Shown here: in pieces, positions 31,859 to 40,680 of the stretch
How positions within the stretch are numbered: position 1 is the first letter of the stretch
How the letters are laid out: every line of letters starts with the position of its first letter
DNA from: Scatosoma sp048465415
GTDB taxonomy: Bacteria > Bacillota > Clostridia > Christensenellales > Borkfalkiaceae
Direction of reading: 5' to 3'
Length of the DNA stretch: 64,000 bases
Assembly: GCA_048465415.1 (NCBI GenBank)
Contig: DBFWLO010000015.1
Coordinates: 1 to 64,000, forward strand
Translations under genes and position numbers: made by a program
The notes under the pieces: generated by a model
The model's input: the letters and a program-made list of their open reading frames with translations, nothing else
Told to the model about the DNA's origin: nothing
Database searches by the model: none

Positions 31859-32716
31859 TCATATTTTCAGCTTTACGAAGAGAAAGGGCGCGAGGAGCGC
31901 GGCGGTTAATACCAGAGAAAAATATTTCAGCCATTTCAGCCAGAGAAACTCCCAGGGCAAAAGCGCGAACCCGACGAACACGATCCCCACGCAGCCGAAC
32001 CCGACGAGGGCGCGGAGAAGTTTTTTCTTCCAGCCTTTTTCGATCCCGAAGGAGACGAATTTATATTCGAGCGGCAAAGCGAGCGCCGCCGCGCACATGC
32101 ACCCCGACAGTTCCGCGAGGCTTTTATTGGGCGAGATCGCGAGGAGGACTAAGGACAAGAGGGCGAAAATCTCGGCGGCGAGAAAACGTTTTTTATAAAA
32201 CTTACGGTAGATGAATTCCCAGAGACAGGCGAAGGCGACGCCGAGCGTCATGCCCGCGAGCACGTCGGTGGGATAGTGCACGCCGAGATAGAGCCGCGAG
32301 GTCATGACGAGCAGGGTGAGGACGGGCGCGAGCGCCCACGCCCATTTCTTTTTCAGCCGGAACGCGGACGTGAAAAACAGCCCCGCGCTCATCTGCGAAT
32401 GACCGCTGGGAAAAGACATATTTTCTTCGAGATTCATCGTCGAAAGAAAGGGCGAATCGATCTCGACGCGGGAGACGACGCCCTTGGCGTAGGGGCGGAG
32501 CCGGGAAACGACGCCCTTGAAAAAGGCGTTGACCGTCATCGAGGAAAAGGAAACGAGCACGAGCTGTTCTCCGAATTTCTTGTCCACGAGCCAGTAAACG
32601 ACGGAAATCAATGCCACCAATACCAGCGTTTCCCCGAACAGGGAAAAGGTGCCGGCGAGGAAGGTGGCGAAAGGGGAACGTAAATTTTCGAAAAATCGTA
32701 AGATTGCGGATTCCAT
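31859..32716 (-). CDS. PAP2-family membrane phosphatase with C-terminal membrane extension
   Basis: 285-residue polytopic membrane protein. The PAP2 motifs are KGVVSRLRPY (motif 1), FPSGHSQMS (motif 2) and SRLYLGVHYPTDVLAG (motif 3). About 100 further residues with three or four extra helices follow the catalytic core. The family dephosphorylates lipid phosphates at the membrane. I chose ATG 32,716; a GTG at 32,752 lies upstream of the -10 box. The -10 TATACT ends 7 nt before this ATG and there is no ribosome site, so the mRNA is probably leaderless, as for the PAP2 gene at 1044-1559. Confidence 0.85.
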   Translation of the reverse strand: MESAILRFFENLRSPFATFLAGTFSLFGETLVLVALISVVYWLVDKKFGEQLVLVSFSSMTVNAFFKGVVSRLRPYAKGVVSRVEIDSPFLSTMNLEENMSFPSGHSQMSAGLFFTSAFRLKKKWAWALAPVLTLLVMTSRLYLGVHYPTDVLAGMTLGVAFACLWEFIYRKFYKKRFLAAEIFALLSLVLLAISPNKSLAELSGCMCAAALALPLEYKFVSFGIEKGWKKKLLRALVGFGCVGIVFVGFALLPWEFLWLKWLKYFSLVLTAALLAPFLFVKLKI

Positions 32717-32723
32717 AGTATTC

Positions 32724-32729
32724 AGTATA
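32724..32729 (-). promoter_or_regulatory. -10 box of PAP2 gene 31,859-32,716
   Basis: Minus strand TATACT, 7 nt from the ATG. Only a weak -35 (GTGCAC or TGCACT) is visible. Confidence 0.5.
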
Positions 32730-32792
32730 GCATAAACTGCCAAAAAGTGCACGGAAAAATTAAAAAAAGAGAATAAATTTATAGGAGAACTA

Positions 32793-32821
32793 TTTCCATT
32801 TTAAAAGAAATGTGTTATAAT
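32793..32821 (+). promoter_or_regulatory. promoter of fhs
   Basis: TTTCCA (32,793-32,798), 17-nt spacer, TATAAT (32,816-32,821). Confidence 0.75.
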
Positions 32822-32854
32822 GTAAAAGAGATCATACCATCGAGAGGAAAAATT

Positions 32855-34510
32855 ATGCTGTCGGATATTGAAATAGCGGAAAGCGCGAAACTCAAAGACA
32901 TACGCGAAGTGGCGGCCCAGCTCTCTTTGAGCGAAGCCGAGCTCGAACTCTACGGGAAATACAAAGCGAAAATTTCCCTGCCCGAAGGAATGGCGAGAAA
33001 AGCGAAGCTGATTTTGGTGACGGCGATCAACCCCACCGCTTCGGGCGAGGGCAAGACCACCGTTTCGATCGGCCTCGCGGACGGCTTGAAAAAGATCGGC
33101 AAAAAAGTCTGTCTGGCGCTGCGCGAGCCTTCGCTCGGTCCCGTGTTCGGGATCAAGGGCGGCGCGGCGGGCGGCGGCTACGCGCAGGTCGTGCCTATGT
33201 CCGACATCAATCTGCATTTCACGGGCGATCTGCACGCGATCACGGCGGCGAATAACCTTCTCTGCGCGCTCATGGACAACCATATTTTCCGCGGCAACGC
33301 GCTGCATATCGATACGGAGAATATTTATTTCCACCGCTGTATGGATATGAACGACCGCGAACTCATCAATATCTCGATCGGCGGCAAAGGCCGGGGGGTG
33401 GAGCGCGAGGATCATTTCGACATCACGGCGGCGAGCGAGGTGATGGCGGTGTTGTGTCTGGCGACCGACCTCGCCGACCTCAAACGGCGGCTCGGCAATA
33501 TCATCGTCGGACTCAACAAAGAGGGCGGGTTCGTGCGCGCGGGCGAGATTCCCGGCGCGGTGGGCTCGATGGCGGTGCTCTTGAAAGACGCCATGAAACC
33601 CAACCTCGTGCAGACGCTCGAAGGCACGCCCGCGATCATTCACGGCGGTCCGTTCGCCAATATCGCCCACGGCTGCAACAGCGTCCAGGCGACGTACGCG
33701 GCGATGAGCCTCGCGGATTACGCGGTCACGGAAGCGGGGTTCGGCGCCGACCTCGGCGCGGAAAAATTCCTCGACACCAAATGCCGCGTCGCGGGGATCG
33801 AGCCGAGCTGCGTCGTCATCGTCGCCACCGTCAAGGCTTTGAAACTCCACGGCGGCGCGGCGAAGGAAACGCTTGCCGCCGAGAATCTCGAAGCGCTTGG
33901 AAAGGGCATGCCCAATCTCTTGAAACATATCGAAAACGTCAAAAACGTCTATAAAAAACCGGTCGTGGTGGCGATGAACCGCTTCGCGAGCGACACGAAA
34001 GCGGAGACGGATTTCGTCATCGAAGCGGTGGAAAAGAGCGGCGCGAAAGCGGTGTTCACCGACGTGTTTTTAAAAGGCGGCGAGGGCGGCAAAGAGCTGG
34101 CGGCGGAAGTCGTCAAAGCCTGCGAGGTGCCGTCCAAACTCGAATACGCCTACGATCTGAAAGAGAGCGTGACGAAAAAGATCGGGGACGTGGCGACGAG
34201 GATCTACGGCGCGGACGGGGTGGATTTCTCCGAGGAGGCGCTTGCGAAAATCGAAAAGATCGAGGCCCAGGGTTGCGGCGAGCTGCCCGTGATCGTCGCC
34301 AAGACGCAGTATTCGCTCTCCGATAACGCCGAACTTCTGGGCCGGCCGACGGGCTTCCGCGTCTTTGTGCGCGACGTGGTTTTGAAGGGCGGCGCGGGCT
34401 TTATCGTGGCGATCGCGGGTAAGATCATGCTCATGCCGGGGCTTGGCGCGCACCCCGCGGCGGAAAAGATCGACCTCGACGAACGGGGAAACATCGTCGG
34501 CCTTTCGTAA
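32855..34510 (+). CDS. fhs: formate-tetrahydrofolate ligase
   Basis: 551-residue ATP-dependent enzyme that makes 10-formyl-THF from formate, feeding purine and one-carbon metabolism, and the Wood-Ljungdahl pathway in acetogens. Family blocks: TAINPTASGEGKTT (P-loop, ~55-65), REPSLGPVFGIKGGAAGGGYAQVVPMSDINLHFTGD, NNLLCALMDNH, PAIIHGGPFANIAHGCNS, TEAGFGADLGAEKF and FIVAIAGKIMLMPGLG. Length is normal for the family. GAGAGGAAAAATT precedes ATG 32,855. Other pathway genes are not in the window, so an acetogenic lifestyle cannot be concluded. Confidence 0.97.
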   Translation: MLSDIEIAESAKLKDIREVAAQLSLSEAELELYGKYKAKISLPEGMARKAKLILVTAINPTASGEGKTTVSIGLADGLKKIGKKVCLALREPSLGPVFGIKGGAAGGGYAQVVPMSDINLHFTGDLHAITAANNLLCALMDNHIFRGNALHIDTENIYFHRCMDMNDRELINISIGGKGRGVEREDHFDITAASEVMAVLCLATDLADLKRRLGNIIVGLNKEGGFVRAGEIPGAVGSMAVLLKDAMKPNLVQTLEGTPAIIHGGPFANIAHGCNSVQATYAAMSLADYAVTEAGFGADLGAEKFLDTKCRVAGIEPSCVVIVATVKALKLHGGAAKETLAAENLEALGKGMPNLLKHIENVKNVYKKPVVVAMNRFASDTKAETDFVIEAVEKSGAKAVFTDVFLKGGEGGKELAAEVVKACEVPSKLEYAYDLKESVTKKIGDVATRIYGADGVDFSEEALAKIEKIEAQGCGELPVIVAKTQYSLSDNAELLGRPTGFRVFVRDVVLKGGAGFIVAIAGKIMLMPGLGAHPAAEKIDLDERGNIVGLS

Positions 34511-34565
34511 TTTGGGGCAGGAAACGAAGCATAAATTTATTTTTACGGGATATAAACATAACATT

Positions 34566-36200
34566 ATGGAAAAGGTAGAAGCGACCAATTTTATCGAACA
34601 AATCATCAACGAGGACCTGGACGCGGGAAGAGTGACAAAGATTCAGACGCGCTTTCCCCCCGAGCCCAACGGTTACCTGCATATCGGCCACGTCAAGAGC
34701 ATGCTGGTCAATTTCGGCACGGCGGAGAAATACGGCGGCAAGTGCAATCTCTTTTTCGACGACACCAACCCCTCCAAAGAAAAGACGGAGTTTGTCGAGG
34801 CGATCCGCCGCGACATCGAGTGGCTGGGCTATCGTTGGGCGAAAGAGGTGTACGCGTCCGATTTCTTCGACGTCATTTACGAGTACGCGGAAAAACTCAT
34901 CGAACTGGGCAAGGCATTCGTCTGCGATCTTTCGCCCGAAGAGATCAGCGCCACGCGCGGCACGCTCACGGAGCCGGGCAAAGAAAGCCCTTACCGCAAT
35001 CGCACGCCCGAGGAAAATCTGCGGCTGTTCCGCGAAATGCGGGCGGGAAAGTACGCGGACGGGGAAAAATGTTTGCGAGCCAAGATCGATATGGCCTCGC
35101 CGAACATGAATCTCCGCGATCCAGTCATTTATCGGATTCTCCGCGCTTCTCATCACCGTACCGGCGATACCTGGTGCGTCTATCCCATGTACGACTACGC
35201 GCACCCCGTCTGCGACTATATGCAGGGTGTGACGCATTCCCTCTGCACGCTCGAATTCGAGGATCACCGTCCGCTCTACGACTGGGTGGGCGTCAGTCTC
35301 GGATTCTCGCCCAAGCCCCGCCAAATCGAATTTGCGCGGCTGGCGGTGACGAATACGGTGATGTCCAAACGTTATCTGAAAAAGCTCGTCGAAGAGGGGA
35401 AGGTGCACGGCTGGGACGATCCGCGCATGCCCACGATCACGGGCCTGCGCAACCGCGGCGTACCCCCGGAAGCGCTGCTCGATTTCTGCCGCAAGATCGG
35501 CGTGGTCAAGGCGAATTCGGAGTGTCAGCTCTCCTATCTCGAATCGTGTATCCGCGACGATCTGAACGCGAACGCCGAGCGGGCGATGGCGGTGCTCGAT
35601 CCCTTAAAAATGATGATCCGCAACTACGAGGGCGCGGAGGAGCTGGAAACGCCCCTGCACCCCTTAAAACCGGAGCTTGGGACCAGGCGGGTGCGCTTCG
35701 GCGGCACGGTATATATCGACCGCGCCGATTTCTCGCTCGATCCGCCGCCCAAATACCAGCGCCTTCGCCCGGACGGGTACGTGCGGCTGAAAAACGCCTA
35801 TATCGTTCATTGCGACGAGGCGGTGACGGACGAAAACGGGGAAGTAAAGGAGCTTATCTGCTCGTACGTGCCCGAAAGCCGTTCCTCGCACGATACGAGC
35901 GGGATCAAAGTGAAAGGCACGATCCAGTGGGTGGACGCGGAAACGGGCGTGGACGCGGAGATCCGGCAGTACTCCTATCTGTTAAAGGACGCGGAATATC
36001 CCGGACAGGATTTTTCCGAACGCATGAACCCCGACAGCGAGCGTATTCTTCACGGTAAGGCGGAGCCTTATCTCGCCGAAGCGGCGGACAATAAGGCGTT
36101 CCAGCTGCTCCGCGTCGGCTATTACAAAAAATGCCGGGACGAACGGGGCGGACTCGTTTTGTCCGAGATCGTTTCTTTGAAAGACAGTTTCAATAAGTAA
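34566..36200 (+). CDS. glnS: glutaminyl-tRNA synthetase
   Basis: 544-residue class I aminoacyl-tRNA synthetase that charges tRNA-Gln directly. It has the PPEPNGYLHIGHVKS signature (HIGH), FDDTNPSKE, the Rossmann core, a KMSKS-like VMSKR loop (~262) and the C-terminal beta-barrel anticodon-binding part (~340-544). That it is GlnRS rather than GluRS follows from the N-terminus and the long beta-barrel region. No clear ribosome site precedes ATG 34,566, and a TATAAA lies about 10 nt upstream, so a very short leader or leaderless start is possible. GlnRS is less common than GatCAB among Bacillota but is well known in clostridia. Confidence 0.95.
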   Translation: MEKVEATNFIEQIINEDLDAGRVTKIQTRFPPEPNGYLHIGHVKSMLVNFGTAEKYGGKCNLFFDDTNPSKEKTEFVEAIRRDIEWLGYRWAKEVYASDFFDVIYEYAEKLIELGKAFVCDLSPEEISATRGTLTEPGKESPYRNRTPEENLRLFREMRAGKYADGEKCLRAKIDMASPNMNLRDPVIYRILRASHHRTGDTWCVYPMYDYAHPVCDYMQGVTHSLCTLEFEDHRPLYDWVGVSLGFSPKPRQIEFARLAVTNTVMSKRYLKKLVEEGKVHGWDDPRMPTITGLRNRGVPPEALLDFCRKIGVVKANSECQLSYLESCIRDDLNANAERAMAVLDPLKMMIRNYEGAEELETPLHPLKPELGTRRVRFGGTVYIDRADFSLDPPPKYQRLRPDGYVRLKNAYIVHCDEAVTDENGEVKELICSYVPESRSSHDTSGIKVKGTIQWVDAETGVDAEIRQYSYLLKDAEYPGQDFSERMNPDSERILHGKAEPYLAEAADNKAFQLLRVGYYKKCRDERGGLVLSEIVSLKDSFNK

Positions 36201-36263
36201 GACCGTAGAGTTAAAACAACGAAATCGTCCGGCGGCTCCTGCGTCGGGGGAGGAAAAAGGATT

Positions 36264-37487
36264 ATGCAGATTTTATATTCGCTTTTGGCAATGCCCGCGT
36301 GGCTGACGGAACATGCGCAATGGATAGCGATCGGCGCGGCGGCGCTGATCGTGCTCATCGCGTTTTTCGTGGGTTTCGCGAAGGGGTTCACGCGCCTCGG
36401 CTGGGGCGCGCTGATCTGGGCGGGGGCGTGCGCGCTGTTCGGGCTTCTGGAATCGAAGTTTCATAACGATAACCCCATTCTCAAAATCGGTGGGATCGCC
36501 AAACTCGATCCGGGGGTGCAGAGCTTCGCTTCCACGCTGTCGATCGCGGTCGTGGCCGTATTGGCGGCGCTCGTCGTATTCGCGCTGCTCGCTTTACTCT
36601 GCCGGCCGAAAAAGCGCAAAAAAGCCGTCCTTCGCTATTACAGGGAGGACGACGATGAAGAGATAGAGGACGAGGACGACGAGGAGGAGGAAACGCGCGG
36701 GGAAAGAACGCGGGCGGAAGGCCGGCCGTGCGCGTTCAACCGCATACTCGGCGGGCTTGCGGCCGTCGTCAATACGGCGGTCGTGCTCGCGGCGATCGCG
36801 TGTCTCGCGCTCGTCGTTCTCGATGTGACGCCGCTGCGCGGCGGCTCCTTGAAGTCGTTGTTTGAAAGCGGCGTCGTCGCCAAGAGCTGGGGATATATCC
36901 ACGTACATACTCTGGACTTTCTGCTGTTGGCGATCGTGACGGCGATGGGATACGGCGGCTATCGTATGGGGATCATTCGCGGCTTCCGTTCGGTATTTCT
37001 GACAGTGGCGTATATCGCGGCGGTGGGCGGCGCGTTCGCGCTTCCTTTTTTGAAATGGGCGGCGGATAAGGAATGGCTGTCTTTTATCGGCAAGCTGTCC
37101 GGTTATTTCGGCGGACTCATCGGCAAGGCGTTGCCCGAAGGTGTAGCCGTAGTGCTGGGCAAAGTCGCCTGCGGATTTGTGCTCTGCATCGGCTTCTGCA
37201 TCGTCGTGGCGGTCATCGGACTGCTTTTGAAGCTGCTTGCCAAAGCGGTGGCGAAGGTACCCGTTCTGCGCGTGATAGACGGCGCGCTTTCCACGTTGTT
37301 CATGATCGCGCTTGGGGTGCTCGTCTGCGCGCTGATCGCGGCGCTCTTATATCTCCTCGAATACTACGGATTTTTCCAAAGCAGCAGCTTGTTTGAGGCC
37401 AAGTCCTCCTTTATGTCCGGTCTGTACGACGCCTTCGACGAATATCTCCGCCCCCTGCTCGAAAAGCTCGGCGGATTAGTGGAATAA
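36264..37487 (+). CDS. polytopic membrane protein with two CvpA-like halves
   Basis: 407-residue membrane protein, not firmly identified. Each half has a GFxxGFxR-type start as in CvpA proteins (VGFAKGFTRLGWGALIWAGA near 34; YRMGIIRGFRSVFLTVAYIAAVGGAFALPF near 235). The second half ends in PVLRVIDGALSTLFMIALGVLVCALI, which resembles the CvpA C-terminus. The halves are separated by a highly acidic cytoplasmic linker (DDDEEIEDEDDEEEE). Eight to nine helices are expected. CvpA-family proteins are linked to colicin V export and envelope stress in proteobacteria; the role here is unknown. GGGGGAGG precedes the ATG. Confidence 0.65.
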   Translation: MQILYSLLAMPAWLTEHAQWIAIGAAALIVLIAFFVGFAKGFTRLGWGALIWAGACALFGLLESKFHNDNPILKIGGIAKLDPGVQSFASTLSIAVVAVLAALVVFALLALLCRPKKRKKAVLRYYREDDDEEIEDEDDEEEETRGERTRAEGRPCAFNRILGGLAAVVNTAVVLAAIACLALVVLDVTPLRGGSLKSLFESGVVAKSWGYIHVHTLDFLLLAIVTAMGYGGYRMGIIRGFRSVFLTVAYIAAVGGAFALPFLKWAADKEWLSFIGKLSGYFGGLIGKALPEGVAVVLGKVACGFVLCIGFCIVVAVIGLLLKLLAKAVAKVPVLRVIDGALSTLFMIALGVLVCALIAALLYLLEYYGFFQSSSLFEAKSSFMSGLYDAFDEYLRPLLEKLGGLVE

Positions 37488-37499
37488 ACGTCCGGGCGG

Positions 37500-38297
37500 T
37501 CAGATCCCGCTCAAAAAGTTTTTGCCGAAGAGCTTTTTATCTAAGGGGTGTTTTTGAGAGATACATTCGTCAAAATCGATCATCAGGGAAACGCTTTCCT
37601 CGACGGCGCGGTCAAACATCTGATCCGCGCCGTCGTCTCTTATTTTCGTCACGTCGTCGGGATAACTCCATTCCTTACGTTCCGAGTTGAGGAGTTCGGA
37701 ATGTTCCCTGGCGAACATACGTGAAGAAAAGCGGGTATAAGCGCGGTAACTTTGGATACTTTTGACGAAAGAGGTTTTTAAGAGCGGATCCCGGTCCGCT
37801 CGCGCCGCCGCCAACGCGTAAAGAGTATAAAGAGAGGATTTCTGCCGTTCCGTGAGGGTACAGTTAAAATATTTCTCGCTTTCGGCGAGGATTTCCGGAC
37901 CTGTCAGGGCGGCGTCTTTGCCGCGGAAATAGAAATCCAGCGCGCCTTCGGCGCGGGAGTGTTTGACGGGGGATTTCCCGGAGACATGATATACGTAAGG
38001 GTGAAAAACGCAATCGGCTGCGTAGTGGGTGATGTAGCCGAGCGCATAGGAAAAGAGTCCCTCGTCCCGCGCGGCGCAGGGGAGAAGGGTGCGAAAAAAA
38101 CCGTAGGAACCCCGGTTGTGCAGAAACCTTCCGAAATTGATCTCCGAGGGGCGGAAAGCGCGGTAGAAAAAACAAAAATCCGCGCCCTGCGCGCCGAAAA
38201 AGTAAAGCTCGGGCGAAACGATCTTGTTTTTGAGCGATTCCGGCAGGCGGCACAGCGTCTCTTTGGCGATGGAAAAATGGGTATAAGCGGCAGGCAT
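37500..38297 (-). CDS. zinc-dependent phospholipase C-like protein
   Basis: 265-residue helical protein resembling the Zn_dep_PLPC family. It has an N-terminal PAAYTHFSIAKETL with the first metal His, the ELYFFGAQGADFCFFYR block, and YALGYITHYAADCVFHPYVYH with clustered His/Asp ligands (~90-110). There is no signal peptide, so any lipase role would be cytoplasmic, and catalysis is unproven for this subgroup. It is convergent with the CvpA-like gene. No ribosome site is visible; a minus-strand TATACT (38,304-38,309) lies 6 nt from the ATG, so it may be leaderless. Confidence 0.75.
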   Translation of the reverse strand: MPAAYTHFSIAKETLCRLPESLKNKIVSPELYFFGAQGADFCFFYRAFRPSEINFGRFLHNRGSYGFFRTLLPCAARDEGLFSYALGYITHYAADCVFHPYVYHVSGKSPVKHSRAEGALDFYFRGKDAALTGPEILAESEKYFNCTLTERQKSSLYTLYALAAARADRDPLLKTSFVKSIQSYRAYTRFSSRMFAREHSELLNSERKEWSYPDDVTKIRDDGADQMFDRAVEESVSLMIDFDECISQKHPLDKKLFGKNFLSGI

Positions 38298-38441
38298 AAT
38301 TATAGTATATGCCGATTTTGTTTATTTAGCCGTTCTTTTTGCGGGGGAACGGAGCGGAAAAATGAGGCGCCGGGGTATGTTTTGAGGGCTTTTCAGGATG
38401 GGGAAAAGGCGTTCGTTGAATACCTGCCTTCTTCCGGCATG

Positions 38442-38473
38442 AAAAAATGCGTCCGAAAAGTTCGGACGCAAAA
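38442..38473 (-). terminator. terminator of spoVT
   Basis: TTGCGTCCGAA/TTCGGACGCA stem (minus strand) with a short loop, then a run of six T residues. Confidence 0.88.
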
Positions 38474-38509
38474 CCGTTTGGCAAAAAAGATTGCGATCGG
38501 GATAAAGGG

Positions 38510-39055
38510 TTAATCGAATTGATTGGCGAGAATGTCGGCGGTGAGGCGGGCAAGATTCATGACGTTGTTGTCGAGCTTTGCGCCCTCTTCCTTGGACAGA
38601 ATCGCCACGGCGCCGAGACAGTCGCCGCCCGAGACGATGGGGACGATGATCTGCGCGGTGACGCCTTCCTCGCGTGCGGACGTGAGGGGCAGAATGTCCC
38701 CGCCCTCCGCGGCGTTGGCCATATAACTGCGGCGTTCTTTGAGGATACGATCCATTTCGTCCGAAAGGTTCTTTTTATCGAGATCCTTTTTTCCGTCGCC
38801 GTAGGCGTATAAAATTTCGTCCGTGTCGCAGATAACGGCCAGCTGACCGCTCAGATCGTTGAGGGATTTGGCGGTAGCTTCGCTGAACCGTTCCAGCGTA
38901 GCGATGGGCGAATATTTTTTGAGCATCAACTCGTCGCGGTCGGTAAAGATCTCCAAAGGGTCGCCTTCCTTGATGCGGAGTGTGCGACGGATTTCTTTGG
39001 GAATAACCACGCGGCCGAGCTCGTCGATTCTTCTGACAATACCGGTTGCTTTCAT
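38510..39055 (-). CDS. spoVT: stage V sporulation protein T
   Basis: 181-residue transcription regulator. The N-terminal swapped-hairpin AbrB domain (KATGIVRRIDELGRVVIPKEIRRTLRIKEGDPLEIFTD, 1-~50) binds DNA. The C-terminal GAF-like domain (~55-181) ends in the typical GAVAILSKEEGAKLDNNVMNLARLTADILANQ. In Bacillus, SpoVT tunes forespore sigma-G genes. Its presence supports a spore-forming lineage. GGAGGAAAATTTT precedes the ATG. Monocistronic. Confidence 0.95.
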   Translation of the reverse strand: MKATGIVRRIDELGRVVIPKEIRRTLRIKEGDPLEIFTDRDELMLKKYSPIATLERFSEATAKSLNDLSGQLAVICDTDEILYAYGDGKKDLDKKNLSDEMDRILKERRSYMANAAEGGDILPLTSAREEGVTAQIIVPIVSGGDCLGAVAILSKEEGAKLDNNVMNLARLTADILANQFD

Positions 39056-39199
39056 AAAATTTTCCTCCGTTTACACATATTGTGTGTATGTATAGGAAAG
39101 AATATACACGGCATTTTCGGCGGAAAAAGGCGGAGGGGAAATAAAGAGTTCAGAGAAAGGGAATTTTTTAAAAAAGTTTGGAAAGGGGACAAAAATAAG

Positions 39200-39228
39200 T
39201 TGACAAATGCGGACGGTTATTATATAAT
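39200..39228 (+). promoter_or_regulatory. promoter of tRNA-Leu
   Basis: Perfect TTGACA (39,200-39,205), 17-nt spacer, perfect TATAAT (39,223-39,228), 14 nt before the mature tRNA. Confidence 0.93.
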
Positions 39229-39242
39229 AGTTCCGTTATCAC

Positions 39243-39327
39243 GCGGTCGTGGCGGAACTGGCAGACGCGCAAGACTAAGGATCTTGTGGCTAACACCATG
39301 CAGGTTCAATTCCTGTCGACCGCACCA
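39243..39327 (+). tRNA. tRNA-Leu(AAG)
   Basis: 85-nt class II tRNA with encoded CCA. The 7-bp acceptor stem is GCGGTCG/CGACCGC. The D arm contains GG, and the anticodon stem is CAAGA/TCTTG around loop CTAAGGA, giving anticodon AAG. A 13-nt variable arm and a T arm GCAGG-TTCAATT-CCTGT follow. A34 would be edited to inosine by TadA to read CUU, CUC and CUA, which fits the frequent CTC codons in host genes. The AT-rich island begins directly downstream. Confidence 0.96.
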
Positions 39328-39332
39328 TAATG

Positions 39333-39393
39333 AAAGAGATGACTCTATCCGAACAAAACGATTGGACTTGTCGGAAAGAGACATCTCTTTTTC
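39333..39393 (+). terminator. terminator after tRNA-Leu
   Basis: AAGAGATG/CATCTCTT outer stem with further inner pairing and a T5 run. Confidence 0.75.
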
Positions 39394-39485
39394 TTATTAA
39401 ATATAAGCGATTTACGATTTCTCCAAATTGGACGAGAAGTTGTGCAAATTAATAAAATCTTAAAAGAAAAATAAAAATGAACGGT

Positions 39486-40640
39486 TCACGAACTCTGTTT
39501 TTTAGACAGAAAGTAGAGCCGTTCTTTTTCATTTGGGGATTTATAGGCGTTGGTTTCATGAGGACGTTGGGAATTATAAAAATCAATATATCGCGCCAAA
39601 GATTCTTTGAAGTCTTTTATGGAACGATAGTTGGTTCTATATAATTCTTCCTGTTTCAACGAGGCGAAAAAAGATTCCATAACACTGTTGTCGTAGGGCG
39701 TTCCGGGCTTTGAAAAGGATTGAACGACATTTAGATCATGCAAGAGTCTTTGGAAAGTATAGGAAACATATTGTCCGCCTTGATCGTTGTGAAAGACGAG
39801 CTTGTTAACTGGAATTCGGTTATGATAAGCCATTTTAAAAGTAGAGATGACAAGGTTTGTACTGGCAGTGTTGCCGATTTTGCAGGCAATTATTTTCCTC
39901 GAAAATAGATCTAAAATAGCGCATATATGAAATTTTTGATTTAGTATGTAGCATTGAGAAATGTCCCCTACCCAATGAGTATTTGGAACATCTACAGAAA
40001 AGTTTCTTTGCAGCACATTAATTCTGTTTTGTGTATGCAACTTTTTGAGAAAATCTTTTTTTGTAAGGGAACGAATACTTTTTAACCCCATTTCCGACAT
40101 CAGTCTTTGAACCGTCTTTAGCGACACGACATATCCACGTTCCTTTGCTATAAAGTGGATCTTTCTCGCGCCATAAATCCCGTTAAATTCATCGAAAATA
40201 TCTTTTATAACAGTTTTCAAATTTTTTAGACGCAGAATAGGTAACGCATTTTCTTTTTTATTGCGGAAAATATGGTTATAAAAAGTAGCGCGATTTACAT
40301 CGAGCGCATCACATAAAACGTGGACGCTATATTTTCCGTAGAGCTTTTCGAGTTCATAAAGTTTTACTTTAAGAGGAGAAGATACGGTGCAGTCGACTGT
40401 CTGCAATATTTCACAAGTTTGTTCGAGTTTGTCGTTACGAGCTTTTTGCTGAGAATGATAGCGTTGAAAATTGAGAAAACTGTCAGGATCGTTTTCGGGA
40501 AGGTCCTTATAATTTTTAATCCAAAAATAAAGGGTACTGCGTGGAATATTCAGTTCTTTTGATAATTCCTTGACAGACTTTTTTCGTCTGTAAGCGAAAC
40601 AACATTCTCTGATTTGTTCGTTTGTATAGAAGCGTTTCAT
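39486..40640 (-). CDS. IS3-like transposase, single-frame
   Basis: 384-residue transposase. An N-terminal HTH (MKRFYTNEQIRECCFAYRR...SVKELSKELNIPRSTLYFWIKNYKDL) and a helical linker are followed by the HTH_21 region (YGARKIHFIAKERGYVVSLKTVQRLMSEMGL). The rve integrase core carries the DDE residues in WVGDISQC, FHNDQGGQY and NSVMESFFASLKQE. IS3 elements usually split OrfA and OrfB by a -1 frameshift; here one continuous frame covers both. It is intact and so may be active. I could not find terminal inverted repeats or a target duplication. It is the first gene after tRNA-Leu, and AT-rich. Confidence 0.88.
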   Translation of the reverse strand: MKRFYTNEQIRECCFAYRRKKSVKELSKELNIPRSTLYFWIKNYKDLPENDPDSFLNFQRYHSQQKARNDKLEQTCEILQTVDCTVSSPLKVKLYELEKLYGKYSVHVLCDALDVNRATFYNHIFRNKKENALPILRLKNLKTVIKDIFDEFNGIYGARKIHFIAKERGYVVSLKTVQRLMSEMGLKSIRSLTKKDFLKKLHTQNRINVLQRNFSVDVPNTHWVGDISQCYILNQKFHICAILDLFSRKIIACKIGNTASTNLVISTFKMAYHNRIPVNKLVFHNDQGGQYVSYTFQRLLHDLNVVQSFSKPGTPYDNSVMESFFASLKQEELYRTNYRSIKDFKESLARYIDFYNSQRPHETNAYKSPNEKERLYFLSKKQSS

Positions 40641-40680
40641 AAGTACCTCCTTAAGGTTCTTAAGTATCTATATTATAGCA
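39486..40680 (-). mobile_element. IS3-family-like insertion (minimum extent)
   Basis: This is the extent of the transposase gene plus its leader only. AGGAGG lies before the ATG. The true ends were not located, because no matching TG...CA inverted repeats are visible near 39,430-39,485 or 40,641-40,860. Confidence 0.55.

Noticed and set aside
39486..40640. Retron or reverse-transcriptase system in the island
   Set aside because: No reverse transcriptase motif (YADD) was found in any frame of the island; the only large recombination-type genes are the DDE transposase and the integrase remnant.
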